Part shown: piece after piece, positions 22,549 to 35,476 of the stretch
How the letters are laid out: each line of letters starts with the position of its first letter
Numbering within the stretch: the stretch's first letter is position 1
Origin: Chiua virens
Lineage: Eukaryota > Basidiomycota > Agaricomycetes > Boletales > Boletaceae
Length of the DNA: 64,000 bases
Direction of reading: 5' to 3'
Assembly: GCA_019787685.1 (NCBI GenBank)
Contig: JAHNUO010000003.1
Location: 1,798,001-1,862,000, forward strand
Made by a program: the position numbers and the translations under genes
The notes under the pieces: generated by a model
The model's input: only the letters and a program-made list of their open reading frames with translations
What the model was told of the DNA's origin: nothing
The model's database searches: none

Positions 22549-25339
22549 TCACAATTTTGTCTTGGTTCTCTTCACGGACCCTACGTCAACCCCCTCCTCT
22601 TGCTTCATTACATTCTCGAAATCTCTGTACTTGTAGTACAGCTTGAATGACTCCGGGTTCGCCACTGTCCCGCTCGGGACAACATCCACACCTGAGACAA
22701 TTTGCTTCACCGCAATCTCGATCTTCTTGCCGTTGACCGTGTACTATCGGAAAAAAGAAAAGAAAGGGCGACGTCAGTTATACCATGCCGGCGAGGGAAG
22801 CTGGTTACCCACGGGTATGTCTTGCACTTCAAAAATTGCTGCAGGCTCGTGTCTCCTACTCAAGCCTTCCCGGATGACAAGCCTTGCTCTTGCTCTCAAC
22901 TCGTCCCCCAGCTTTCCTCTGTGCTCTTGCTTCATCTTCAGGAAGAGGAAGACTCTTTCGTCATCTTCGCCTTTCCTCCGCTGCCCGACGCACAGAACAT
23001 CTTCCACGGCTTCAAGCCCAGGCGTTTCCCCGTTGATGAGCTTATAAATTTCCGCGCTTCCAAATCTCACGCCGCTAGGATTGAGAACTCCATCACTCCT
23101 TCCTAAAAAGACGAAACCGCCCGTGGCAGGGTTACGAACGACGAAATCGCCTTGCCGCCATACTGGAGTGCCATCCTGGGTAGGTGGGAAAGTGCGGAAA
23201 TAGGCCGAGAGGAACTTATCGTGCTTAGGAGTATCATTGAGGAAGTACATGGGGATCGATGGGTGCGGAAGAGTGATAACGAGTTCACCGGGGATGCCAG
23301 CACTGAGAGGAATGGGTTCGCCCGATGAGGAATAGACTGAGACCGCCATGCCGAGGGTTGGGCGTTGGAGTTCTGTTTTCGAGTAGAGTTAATTGTGAGG
23401 AATTGATTAAGGAAGGGACTTACCACCAGCGTAGACAGGCAACGAATGTATGCCCGTCACGACTGCGTATATAATTATACAGATCAATATGTATCTCGAT
23501 TGGAACAAGTGTTTGGGACTAACAAGAGCAGAACACGTCTGTACCTCCACTCGTGCTGGCAATATGCAGATTCCCGCCAAAAGCCTTATGAGTCCAGGTC
23601 ATAAGCTGAGGCGTCAACACTGCACCAGTCACTGCCATTTCGCGCAGACCTGCGAAAGGTTTGGAGGGTGAAGCAATGGAAAGAGGATGAACATTGCGCG
23701 CCTGCAATTCCGAAAGGAATCGCGGCGATGTGCCAAGCACCGTCACCCTATACGATCGCAGTAAGACAGGGCAAGTTCGAGCGACGAAAAGGTAGAGCAA
23801 TGATATCTTACCCCATCCAATCGATGAACTTCAGGTATTCTCTGACATCAGGATAAAACGGAGAGCCTTCGTATAATACGATGTGTGCTCCACATGCAAG
23901 GCCCGAGAGCATGAATGGCCACATCATCCAGGCAGTCTGGAATGCGGATGAGATCGCGAATCGTGTAGCAAGGCGTTCACCTACAGTGGTATACTGGAAG
24001 TATACGTCAGTCGGTAATAAGCCAAAGCCGATATGGATATCCTTCTTGCTATTCATAAGCGCACCCTACGAAGTGTCAGCAAAACACTAGAATGCTGTCA
24101 ATGAAGTTCACACGCACCCCAGCAGCGTGTACAATGCATTTTGGGGGACCACTGGTTCCCGAAGAATACAATATGTAAACAGGGTAATCGAAAGGGAGTT
24201 GTTCAAATGTCAACGGGTAGTCATCAGCCGCACATGATGGAGTCAAAAAGGCATCAATAGTAAGGCTGTCCAAACACAGGAAAGGTTAAGAGATCCAGAA
24301 GGACTTTCATTGAAGCACGAGACTTGCCAGTTGGGAACTTCCACGAGGGCTCCAGTCTTTTCGCTCCTCAAAACGACTGCCTTTTCCAACCCATATCCAC
24401 CCAACCTCAGGTCATTCTCTACTGCTGCGATCTTCTCGGTGAGGCTGATGGTCTTCCCGGCGTAAACTGTCTCAGAGGAAGCGAAAAGGATCTTCGGGCG
24501 GATTTGACGGTATCTGTCAAGAACTCCGGAGATGCCCATGTCTGTTGATGTACTGGAGAATATGGCACCGAGCGAGGCGGCGGCGAGAGCTATCGCAACG
24601 CCCATGACGGAATTGGTAATGATAGCTATTCGCCATGAATGGACGTGTGGCAACGCAATGGGCCTGCGTCATTATCATTCGAGATGGGAGTGCACCTATT
24701 CGAACGTACCAGCAATCTTGTCGCCGGGGTGCACACCGGCTCTCTTCATGCCAGCGGACACGATACGCACTAACTCCCTTAGCTCACGAAAAGTGTAATG
24801 CTTGACACCACTGAACTGCGCCATCGCCCCACTAGTAGGTAAAAGGTCGTATTCATAAGCTGCCGTGATAGCGATGGCAGAATCATCTCTCCACAGTAGG
24901 TTTTCTGCATAGTTGAGACGAGCGCTAGGGAACCAAGTTGGACGTTCGGGAATAGCGCCAGGTGCGATTATCTTGTGTTAGGAAAAGTCGGAACGTAGCT
25001 AGTAAGCCTAGAAGTGGAACTTGAAAGGGAAAAAAATACCTGGTCCGGCCGAGGGGGAACGGAGGCAATGATACCCATAAAATCCCATAAATCAAGCCAG
25101 AAAGTGGGCGTAGATACGGAGTAGGCATGGAGATCGTCGTAGTCCTCTACAAAACGGCTTCAGCTCAGACGACTGATCTTTGCCCAAGGAAAGAAGGACA
25201 CTGGAATGTACGCACTTAGCTTCAATCCTCGCTTCATGTTGATTTCCCTCCTCAGTTTCTCGCAAATTGCATCACCCGAGTGTGTAGGGGTCCAAAGCAA
25301 TTTAGATTCGCTGAAGTTGTATGCCAAAGGAGACGCCAT
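22549..25339 (-). CDS. Acetoacetyl-CoA synthetase
   Basis: This ANL-superfamily ligase activates acetoacetate to acetoacetyl-CoA in the cytosol for ketone use or sterol synthesis. Family-specific features are NYAENLLW near the N-terminus, LGAIFSSTSTDMG, the P-loop-like YILYSSGTSGPPKCIVHAAG, the YTTTAWMMWPFMLSGLACGA helix, ISTSGGTDV, LPVYAGELQRPTLGMAV and the motif VVRNPATGGFVFLGRSDGVL. The catalytic Lys region near the end reads YTVNGKKIEIAVKQI. All exons join in frame once the introns are placed. The intron 24266-24327 is GC-AG with donor GCAAGT. Start ATGGCGTCTCCT at 25339. Length is near 670 aa, as expected. No frame break was seen. Confidence 0.92.
24266..24327 (-). other. GC-AG intron in acetoacetyl-CoA synthetase
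   Basis: The minus-strand donor is GCAAGT and the acceptor GGACAG. Splicing joins ..VEVPN to LTIDAFLTPS without a stop. A GT donor giving the same frame is absent. Confidence 0.65.
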
Positions 25340-25578
25340 CGCAGCGGAAAACGGTCAAGGTAAATAGTAAGGTGTCAACTTGGTCGAACCACTGCTGGTG
25401 GTCAACGATCAAGTTCGATGAAAGACTTGGGGTGGCCATGATGACCGCGGGAAACGATCAGAAGCGCTCGAATTCGGAACGGAAGCGAACAGTGTAAGAC
25501 GTCACATGACGTGGCTGCTTTGGATTCGATCATTGAAATAGTGGGGTGTACAATAGTGTACGTTGATAAACGACAAAC

Positions 25579-28400
25579 TTATTCACCGTCCGAGCTGGAA
25601 ACATCACTACCTTCATCATCGTCACGTTCGCGCATCGTCACGTCTTGGGATTTTGACGGATTTCGAATGGCATCATTACTCACGGCGCTCGTGTCCGACT
25701 TCGTAGCAGCGACAAAACCGGATAGTGCAGTGGAGCTTCCACCCTTCTTCCCTTGCGCATTTTTCCACGCATGAGCCACTTGCATGAGTTTGAAAGATGC
25801 CGGGTTGACTTCCCGCTCGTCGTCGGCGAATACAAGTTCCCAATCTAGTACACAGTCACTTACAGCTCGAGCGAAAAGAGAGATGAAGGGAATCTCACCT
25901 TCCACTACCTGTCCTGTCTCTTTGTCCACGTGCTGTTTTCTGCCCACAATCGGCAGCATGTTTTTGACTTTGGCCATGTCAGCCTCAGTGCCATTGACCT
26001 CCTCAAATGCCTTCCACGCTTCAAGTAGGGCAACCCGCTGCAAACATCAAGATTTAGGCTTAATCTGAGAGTACACATACAGACCCTCACCTCAGCTTTG
26101 AGCCCCTTGTTCTTAAGATCATTATAGCCACGTTCGAATACCTGCCGGGCCAGAGCAGGATCTCCTGCAACCAGACGTGGTTCCGCATCCTCTTCTTCCT
26201 CCTCCCTCATTGCTCTGGGTAGCGGTATGCTGGCACCTTCAAACTCCGCGTACGAGATCCATACTTTATGATGGCCACTCAGCGCAATAAGTCGTTCATA
26301 TAACAAGCGCGCTTTCTCTCGGTCGCCCTGTTCATCGACCTCAAAATCAATGTATGCTTTCCACAAGATTTCTGGCATCGAGAGCGAAGGTTGAGAGACT
26401 CCTAGTTCGAAGATAGCTTCCGCACGAGCAAAATCTTCCAAAGCCGTCTCAAGTTCTGCGTATTTGATCCACGCAGCAGAGTTCGTCGAGTCATACTACG
26501 TGAAAACGCCGTAAGCCATAATGCGCTATCATATTGCTGAAACATACCTCCAAGTATTTCTCGTACAGAGTACGAACTCGATCGAACTCTCGCAGCTAGA
26601 CATGCGTCAAAACACGTAGAAAAAGAAACAATACATCTTTCGACGTACATCCATCTCGAGCTGAACGTAACCCTTGAAAAGTGCTTCCTTCGGGCACATC
26701 CCAATCCCGCTACCCAGTATCTTACGGGCTGCCGGAAGGTCATGCCGCCGCACCTCAAAACGCGCCGCCATGATCCACAATTTGGCAAATGTGAATTGTT
26801 TGTGAGGAACAAGATCAAGTGTTGTTCGGTAGACTTGCCGTGCCCGTTCATAGTCCTGCAGACGATGCTTCAGAGATGGAAATACTTGGGTATGGAACAC
26901 TTTACCTTTGTGTCTATCTCCTCGAATAATGCATAATCTAGCCACAAGAAGATGTATCTTCTCCAATGCCGCTTGTCTTGTCCAGGTGGGACATGCGACA
27001 CAGCACGCTCATACACTTCCCGAACCCGTTCAATCGCAGCCTCCTCCTCCTCTTTTGACCCACCCTCGTCCCGCAATGTCCGCAACGCTCCCTCTTCTAA
27101 TCGTATATAGTCGAACCATACATCATAGTTCCGACCGTCGTGAGCCACCTCTTCTTCGTACTGGATTCTTCGCTTTCCGAGCACAGTCGACTCTAGGACG
27201 GAGCGAGTGCCGTGCTGTTTTTCGAATCTAGTATACGCAGCATACAGCGTTCCCGACTTTGAGCGCGGTAGGCGTTCGAGAGCAAACTGGAACTAAATAT
27301 GAGCGCCAAGTAGTGATACATCCAATAGATCTTACCTTGTAAATCACACGAGCACGCTCGTATTCCTTTAGGCGCGTCTCCATCTTGCCGAACGCATTGA
27401 ACACTGCTTGGGCCTTTTCAATCTGTTCCTCCTCATCGCCAAAGAATTGCAACGCGGTTTGGAAGACCTCTCGTGCCTTATCTATCTTCCCTCTCTCTTC
27501 CTCAAACTTGGCCCATTTTACCCAGACTCGTGGTTCTGGCCGAACGGCTATCCAGCGTTCGTAGATCACGCTAGCCCTATCAAACTCCTGGTACCTTTCC
27601 TCCATCTTGATATAGGCTTGCCACGCTTTGTCGTCTGGTTCCCATTGCATCCAGCGCTCAAAGACTTGTCGTGCTCCGGGAACGTTCTGCAGAAGTTCTT
27701 CCAGATAGACATATTTGTACCATAATTGATCCACTCGGGGAAGCAATGTCACTGTACGATCGAAAAGGTTGCGGGCGTGTTGTACATTGCGTGATTTCAG
27801 TTCCATCTCGCTGTAGCTTAACCATAGCTGCACGCTCCGAGGATCGACGTCCAATGCGCGCTCAAAGACCGACCGCGAGCGATCAAATTCATTTTGACTG
27901 GCCTGAATGGGAGGTAAAAAGCAATTCCCCATACATAAAAAGTGACACGTACTTCCCAGTTGGCATATTGAGTCCACTCTTTTCTGTGAGATGCTCGGTG
28001 AAAAGAATCGCAACAAGACAGACGAAACTCACATACTACCCCTTGTACGCCGAATGCGTTCCTCGAATTCTTTCCGCTTCCTTCCTCGATATTCGTGAAG
28101 TTCCTCGAAATCCTCGACGCGTTGTTTGGGGGCACGGAATGTGGATTCTTGGCGCTCTTGAGCCTGAGGGCTTATTGTCAGAACGCACAGACTGCACAGA
28201 GGCTCGACAAACAAAGTACCTCGCGCAGAAGTTGTTCGGCGGTAATCTTTCAGAAAATGTAAGCGCGATACCCCGTCAAGAGCAATCTTGCACTGACCTG
28301 AACCGCCGCTGGGGCTCGGTTCCTAATTCTGCATCGAGAGTTCAGAACATGAAAGTCATAAGAGCAAATGACTCGACCTTGGTGCCCTGCCGTCCTGCAT
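25579..28400 (-). CDS. CLF1: Pre-mRNA splicing factor CLF1/Crooked neck (HAT-repeat protein)
   Basis: CLF1/CRNKL1 is the HAT-repeat scaffold of the Prp19-associated complex in the activated spliceosome. The N-terminus [20 protein letters not shown] and the following [16 protein letters not shown] are diagnostic. More than ten HAT repeats follow, with W and Y at regular positions ([70 protein letters not shown]). The tail is acidic ([14 protein letters not shown]). Exon 1 is tiny (MQDGRAPR) with two short introns before the first HAT repeat; this places the start at 28400. No frame break was found. Confidence 0.94.
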
Positions 28401-28548
28401 GGTGTCCTACCGTGTCGACTAGTTTCTCGTAGGCGGATACTTTGGTAAGAATATTGTCCGTGGTGCGTAAACACAGACAAACAAGAGTACCACTAGTGAC
28501 AAGATGGGCTGCTCTTAAGTACAGGTCTCTCAGGGGCTCGATAGTACC

Positions 28549-31122
28549 TCACTCGTTCAATACCTCCTTTGCACCTTTGCTACCTAGGATCCTTTCCAAC
28601 TTAAACCAGTCATAGCGACAACAAACCACACGACAAGTTACGTCACTTGGATCCACTCCGTCCTCGAGGAAGGGACACGTGAGGAACTCAGAAAAAAACT
28701 GAGGATGAGCGGGTGGCCCGTAGAAAATGATGTTCCGGATACCCTTGATTTTGTATCTGGAGAGGTACAGGGTGAGTCGCAAGAGGGTATGAATGGGGTA
28801 TAAACTCACCGGCGGTAAAAATGAAATCGCTCACTCACTAATAAGAACGCCTTTTTCCCAGAGAAAAAAGCTTGACGAGCCCGAGATATATCTTGATTCG
28901 AGGAATACCTATCCAAGAGGTTAGCGGGCTCGATATATCCGCGAAGCATATCGCAATCCCAAATGAGGTAACATGAAAAAAAGGAGGGCCATACTCGGAA
29001 AGCACGGTAAAACTAATTCCGTTCATCTTTCTAAAGTAATTGTGAACCCGAATGAAGTCGAAGGAGGAAGGAACAAAGACCACGGTGTTGGCGCTTTGCA
29101 CCGCCGATTTCAACACCTTGGGAAGAAGCTTCGTGTCAAGGTCAGTATACTAGCAAGAGTCATCATGAGGAGTGATGTAGTGGAACGAACCTGAGTGGCA
29201 AAATAGTTAAATCTTTTATCGGCCTCTTCCCTTGGGTTCAGACACTCAAACGTAAGGAATGTCTGTTGTGATGCTAAGAAGGTTTTTCCATAGACAATGA
29301 CACGATATACACACATGATTGATCCCCTCTGGGACATGTACTGCTGGCCAGGACTTCTCTACCCTTACTTTTCCTGCTACGTTCTTAAGAGAGATATTGT
29401 ATAATGACCGTGTTTCCGGGGTTTCAAAAGGCGAAAGGAGAATCGTCTGTCTCAGGTACTTCGCACTAAGGGCCAATGTTAGTAAATTACCGACAAGTGG
29501 GAAGGAAACAACTGAAAGTAGCACAATTGATTTTTTCAGATTTACACTTACAACCCATCCAAATACCATGGTTTGATGCGTGAAAAGTCGGCGTTCATGC
29601 GACTCTTTGGGCAGCTCGTTCAAGCGGGAAATGATAAACTAGAGAATTCCGACATGAAGGACGTGGAGAAAACACGATAAGGGTTCCGTTTACCTGCGTA
29701 TGGTCCCAATTTTGCATCGTAAGTGCATTCATCTGGTCAATAACTAACATCTCAATCGATGACAAAAAATCTGAGTTCCTGCAATAAAAATCGATGTCAA
29801 AATAATGCTCCGATCCGGTAGGCACACATAAAACGGAAACTGACTTTTGTTTTTCAATCGTCATTCTTAGTCCCAACGGACTTGCAAGAATTAGGTCACA
29901 ATTATAGAAGTCAGAAAAAAGTTTCACGCTTTTCTTGGTGAACTTGAGTCCGAGCCTGAAGTTGTCATCCACATTGCCTTTGAACGTTTCCACGTGATCT
30001 GGGGGATATGTACCTGGTGGTGCGGTAGCGAGTTTATCTACTGCATCAGGTGGCAAACCATACTCCCCAAGGAAGCGAGAATGGTTTTCGATTTGGAAGG
30101 CTGGGGAGGGGGTATGGATGGTTAAAGCATTCATCCAAGCAAGCGCAGAGGATCGAAAGGGAAGGAGGAAGAGTATGGACGGTCGCGTGAAACCTTGATC
30201 CTGAATGTCTTCTGGAGGATCGGAGGATATTGATCTGGCGTGCGAAATACGGTTGTTGTTCTTGAGTACATGGCGGCGCTTTCTGAAAAACTATTTTAAC
30301 TTAGCGTATCGGTTAGGTTTGAAGACTCACTTGGTTACATGATCAATGGCATGTAATGTAATTACCTCACGGATGGATTGGTGGTGTTCGAGGTTAACGG
30401 AAGGAAAATAAACATCAACTGTGTGCGGAGAGAACAGAGAGGAGGTCATCTTGGATTCGAGCGTGTTCTGTTCCAAAGTAAGGGGTTAGCAACCAAAGAA
30501 ATAGAGTAATATCACCTGCCGGTTGTTTGACTCGTCGAGCCTCGAAAGGGTTGAGCAAACGTTCCAGAACCTGATATTATAAACAGGTCAAGCATCGTGG
30601 TATATATACGAATGAAAGACGCGACACACTGTCGTCTTTTGGCCGTGTTTTTTGTAGGGCACGGACGGATCGGAAGGTACGCAGGTAACAACACGAAGTT
30701 CCCCAATTGTCTCTCTTTGTGATGTTAAGTGTTTTTTATCCACTTCTTTCCTGTTTCGCTCTGTCAGGATTTCAGGGTTCGGCCCGAAATGTTGGTCGTA
30801 TGGTTTGAGTGCTTGTTGAAGATACACATATACCTCAGCTGCTTTGAAAGAAGATGCTGAACTCACACGTTGGATCATTTTGATAACCGACTTGCTCGTC
30901 TATTTCCTGCTCAGCGACATCCAGGTCATCTCCCGGCTTGGGTGTGGCCTCCTCGGAGTGATCATGTTCCTCAGTGGGCGTGGAGGTATTGAGGTGCCTA
31001 CGCTTGTTTAGCTTCTCCCGCGGGTATGAGTCCTCTGTTGGACGTTTTCTGCTCTTGAGTGCAGATACATTGAGGAGAGTCAGTAGACGCGTTGTCGGGC
31101 TATTTGCATCTTCAGAATCCAT
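28549..31122 (-). CDS. UTP25: U3 snoRNP/SSU-processome factor UTP25 (DEF family)
   Basis: UTP25 is a degenerate DEAD-box-like protein of 18S rRNA processing. It starts MDSEDANSPTTRL with an acidic N-terminus. The conserved core shows RPSILFLLPFRSSALAW, EYGLPPDAVDKLA, DFYNCDLILASPLGLRM, SIEMLVIDQMNALTMQNWDH, KYLRQTILLSPFETPE, NTVVFVPSSFDFIRVHNYF, YKIKGIRNIIFYGPPAHPQF and VVCCRYDWFKLERILGSKGA. A DEAD box is replaced by VIDQMNAL, as expected. At 29593-29594 (plus GT) one base too many separates PKESH from ADFSRIKPWYLDG; dropping one gives Glu or Asp. It is divergent from TOP3 with 128 bp between start codons. Confidence 0.92.
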
Positions 31123-31167
31123 GATGGGACGAGGCCAAAAACATACGGGTACCGAGTGTTCATCATA

Positions 31168-31175
31168 TCACGTGA
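31168..31175. promoter_or_regulatory. TCACGTGA in the UTP25/TOP3 divergent promoter
   Basis: The palindrome lies between start codons at 31122 (minus) and 31251 (plus) and could serve both genes. Confidence 0.5.
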
Positions 31176-31250
31176 CACAAACGCGTCATTCGCCTTTTTG
31201 TCATTCTTCCTTCATCACAACTGAACATCCGCTTGGAATAGCGTGTCTCT

Positions 31251-34200
31251 ATGCGTGTTCTTTGTGTCGCCGAGAAGCCTTCTATCGCAAGATCAATTAG
31301 TCAGATTTTGTCTGGTGGTCGTGTAGAAACAGTAAGTCGAAAGCAATCGGTCACTGGTTCCACTTTAACGTCTTGCTACACAAGCGTGTAACACAGAACC
31401 GTTTTATCAAGAATTTCGACTTTGACTATCCCCAAACAAATTCCCATTTCACGGTCACCTCTGTGTCAGGTCACCTCCTCGCTTACGACTTCCCTGATGC
31501 TTATCGTCAATGGCAATCTTGTGACCCCTTTTCTCTTTTTGATGCCCCAATCAACACCGTCGTTCCCGCCGACAAAAAGACCATAGAACGTAACCTAATG
31601 AGCGAGGCGCGTCGTGCGCACACCCTGATGATTTGGACGGACTGTGACAGGGAAGGTGAGAACATTGGTTGGGAGGTTGTGACCGTATGTCGGAAGGCGA
31701 AACCGAATATTCTCGTCCGTCGAGCCAGGTTTAGTGCTATCATACCTCAGTTCGTCTCTAACCCATTTCGCGCTTGGAGGATCCCAAACTTCTTATAGGC
31801 AAATTCATCGCGCGGCTCAGCAGCCAGTGGACCTCGACCAAGCACAATCTGATGCTGTCGAAGCACGTATTTTTCTAGATCTGCGTATTGGCGCCGCGTT
31901 CACTCGTATGCAAACTTTGGCCCTTCAAAATCGACTTCCTCAATTCCGTGAAAAGCGCGAGGTTGTCTCTTATGGTATCAACCATTCAAAGTCTATCCGA
32001 TGATAATCTTATACAGATTTTGTCCAGGTCCCTGTCAATTCCCAACCCTAGGTTTCGTGGTGCAGAGGTACAAGCAAGTGAAAGAGTTCACTCCCGAAGA
32101 TTTTTGGCACATACTTCTCTCCCTAGACCGCCAAGTCCATGGAGAAGCGAAGAGAGTCGATTTCACATGGAGGCGTGGACACATTTTCGAGCTAGACGTC
32201 GTGAATGAGATATACGAAGACATCATAGAAAATCCACGGGCTCGAGTTACGAAGGTCACGCAAAAGAACACGAAGAAATGGTGTGTTTTCCGCTCTCTTT
32301 GTCGGTTACACGCATTCAGGATACAGGAAACCACTACCACTGACAACCGTCGAGCTCCAGAAGGCAGGATCGCGGCTCCTCAAACTGGCACCAAAGAAAG
32401 TTCTGGATGTATGTCCGTATATCAATCAATATCCTGCTTCGGATCGCTCAATAGAAGCTTTAGATTGCGGAAAAACTCTACCAACAGGGTTTTCTTTCTT
32501 ACCCTCGCACAGAAACGGACCAGTACGACCCCCAGTTTGATTTCATGACCCTTATAGCAAAACAAAGGGTAGATCCCGCCTGGGGTGCATTTGCAACGGG
32601 GTGGGTTTGATCTATCAACTACTGCTCTCTATGTTCATTCCTCTGTTTCGATCCTTCACCTCCTGACCATATAGCCTTCAAGAAGGCGGTTTCACTCCGC
32701 CTCGCCGAGGCAAAAATAATGATAAAGCTCATCCTCCAATACACCCCACGGCTCATAATGCGAATCTGGCCGGGGACGAAAAGAAAGTATATGATCTTAT
32801 CACCCGTAGATTTCTTGCGAGCTGCTCGAAAGACGCGGAAGGATCAGAAACGACAGTCGAGGTGGTATATGGCGGGGAAGAATTTTACGCCACTGGTTTG
32901 TTCCTTTACTGATAACTGAGTGTTCGAAAGGCTTACGCTCTTGGCATTCTAGGTCTAATCATATTAGCTAGGAACTATCTGGACGTATATCCATACGACA
33001 AATGGTCAGACAAAGAGATCCCGGATTTTAGGGAGGGTGAGGAATTCGAACCCACATGTTGCGAAATGAAAGAAGGACAAACAACTTCACCTACCCTGCT
33101 GACCGAAGCTGACCTTGTCACCCTCATGGACAAGAATGGGATCGGTAAGTATCTTCCGCGCGATCGATAACGTACCTGAATGTCGCCTTCAACGACAGGG
33201 ACGGATGCAACAATTGCGCAACACATTCAAACCATCATTGATCGGGAATATGTAATTGAGCGGATGGACGGCGCCACGAAGCATCTACTTCCTTCAACGC
33301 TTGGTATCGGCCTTGTGGAAGGGTACAACCAAATCGGATTCGACTAAAAGTTTGTCAAGACCGCACCTGAGGCGTGAGGTATGCGTGCTGTTACGATTTG
33401 TTCTCTTTTTCCGCACCGCGCTTTTTGTCCCGCGTGTCTACTTAATGAATGCGCACGTTCCCGTTACTGACTTTTTTTGGTAGACAGAGCGAAGCATGGT
33501 TCTGGTGTGCGAAGGCGCCAAAACGAAGCAAGAAATGCTCGTACAGAGTATTGAGCAATATAAAGATATGTATATTATGGCCAAAGGAGAGTTCGACAAA
33601 GTCATTCAGGTGAAGTTGTTCGCGTCATTGTTCCTCCCTTCGATTGACAAGATATATTCTAGAGTGTGCGACGATACATTGAAGGAGCTCCACCACGGGA
33701 TGCAGGCAACGATGAAGGAAACCGTGGACCACGCAGAGGGGGCGGCGGAGGCGCTCCACGAAGGAGAGGACAAGGGAACAACCATGACAGTGACGATGGT
33801 GATGGTGCGCCTCCTACGGGTGGCCTCGGTCGTGGGCGGCGTGTAGCACCCCGTGCAGCACAGAGACCTCCCCCTCCTCCCAGTAACATTGGTGGTAAGC
33901 CATTCTCCCGTCATCGCGGTTAGAAGTGGCAGACTTCAGTTGTCCCAGATATCGACCCACCGCAAGCAAGACCTCGGAGTTCCTTGGAGGAAACAGTGCC
34001 CCGGGCTGCCCCTTCCAATCATTCTCCGTCTAGCCAACTGTCCACATGCGATTGTGGAATTCCTGCAACCAAGAAACGAGTGACACAGAAATCAGCTCGC
34101 GAAGGAAAGGAATTTTATGCATGCGCTCGAGACGCGTGTGGACATTTCAGGTGGGTAGAGGAGCATGACAAAGAAGGTCAACAACCTGTATCCGCGAAAG

Positions 34201-35186
34201 GTGCCATCGGCGCTGGTCATTCAGTAAGTGGTACCTATCTCAGTGTGGAAGTCCTGAGACGAAAACTGGATACAATCAGGATCAAGGGGTGGCGCCGGTG
34301 CGCCAGTGCAAGTGTAAAGAAGATACAGTTCAGCGGACTGTTACAAAAGAAGGTGCCAACAAAGGGCGCGTCTTCTGGGCTTGCGCAAAAGGCAGGGATG
34401 GGGGTTGTGGGTTCTTTGACTGGGATGACGAACCCACAAAAGCGCTTGGGACCGGACCTCCTGTGTCAATGTCGACGACGCGAACAATTAGCCATAACGA
34501 CCCTCAGCCCAGTGGAAAGTGCTTCAAGGTGGGTCACCGTCGGAACGGGATTCTATTGACTGACTCAAGATTGTCTGATGACAGTGTGACCAAGAGGGAC
34601 ATTGGGCTTCTGGTGAGGTATCTTACTTTGGAAGTTTGGCATAGTACTAACAATGCAAACGGCTACTCTCCTCAGCATGCCCAAATGGCAGGGATGCCGA
34701 ACCGGTCCACAAGCCATGGAACAACAAGAGCTGATAGCACAGCAGCGTGTTTCAAGTGTGGAGAAAGTGGCCACTTCAGTAACGGTAATGCTTGATCAAC
34801 TTCTATGTCTCCGACGACTTTTTAAGCGAAAAACCTCGGAATTGTTGATAGTTTGTCCTGGCGGAGTCACGCGCCTGGCTTCAGAAATAACCGGAAAGCG
34901 GGCTGAAGGGGCATCTGCAGGCGATGAATGCTTTAAATGTGGTCAGATTGGACACTGGACGGCAGGTATTTGATGGTTCTGTTCCCTCTGGATAACCAGT
35001 TGATTGACGAACTTGAATGCAGATTGTCCAGGTGCGCCGTCCAAGCGTGCCAGATCGTCTTCAAGCAGGGGAGCCAAGGCACCTCGCTCGCGGGGGGAAA
35101 GTAGTCGCAGTACGGGGACCAAGCGAGGGAGCAAGAAGAATGTGAAGACCAAGAGTGGAATGTTTGGTGCTCCTGATGATATCTGA
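31251..35186 (+). CDS. TOP3: DNA topoisomerase III with two GRF and three CCHC zinc fingers
   Basis: Type IA topoisomerase that works with the RecQ helicase and RMI1 to dissolve recombination intermediates. The Toprim domain begins MRVLCVAEKPSIARSISQIL and contains WTDCDREGENIGWE. SAIIPQQIHRAAQQPVDLDQ, RIGAAFTRMQTLALQN and GPCQFPTLGFVVQRYKQV follow. QQGFLSYPRTETD holds the active-site Tyr, and DKNGIGTDATIAQHIQTI the C-terminal gate. The tail has two GRF-type zinc fingers (CDCGIPA..FYACARDACGHF and CKCKED..FWACAKGRDGGCGFF) and three CCHC knuckles (CFKCDQEGHWASAC, CFKCGESGHFSNVC, CFKCGQIGHWTADC). Two frame breaks occur, at 33344-33345 (CT) and about 34727-34728 (AG). Both vanish if the pair is one base. 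The first creates TAA inside GYNQIGFD-KSLSRP. Confidence 0.92.
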
Positions 35187-35476
35187 GGATAATCAGTTGA
35201 AGGCGTTGAGCATGCGAGGACGGATGACGTGTGCACGGTCGAATCAGCTGGTCATCAATTGTCCTGTACGCTAACAGAGAGAGCGAAGCACCTTCTAAAG
35301 GCATCACAGTAGGCGTGTCAACAGCAATTACTAGTGATTCGGATTCTTCGAAAAGTTGGAAATCGCGTGAAAGGCTTTGGAGTAGGTAAGTATGCAAGTA
35401 CACAAGGCTGAATTTGTAAGCAATTCCCACCTCGTTACCTTTTCGATGATCCAATCCTTGCTTGCGAACGCTAACG

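Noticed and set aside
33040..33062. tRNA B-box-like GGTTCGAAT on the minus strand
   Set aside because: It lies inside a TOP3 exon and has no A-box or cloverleaf around it.
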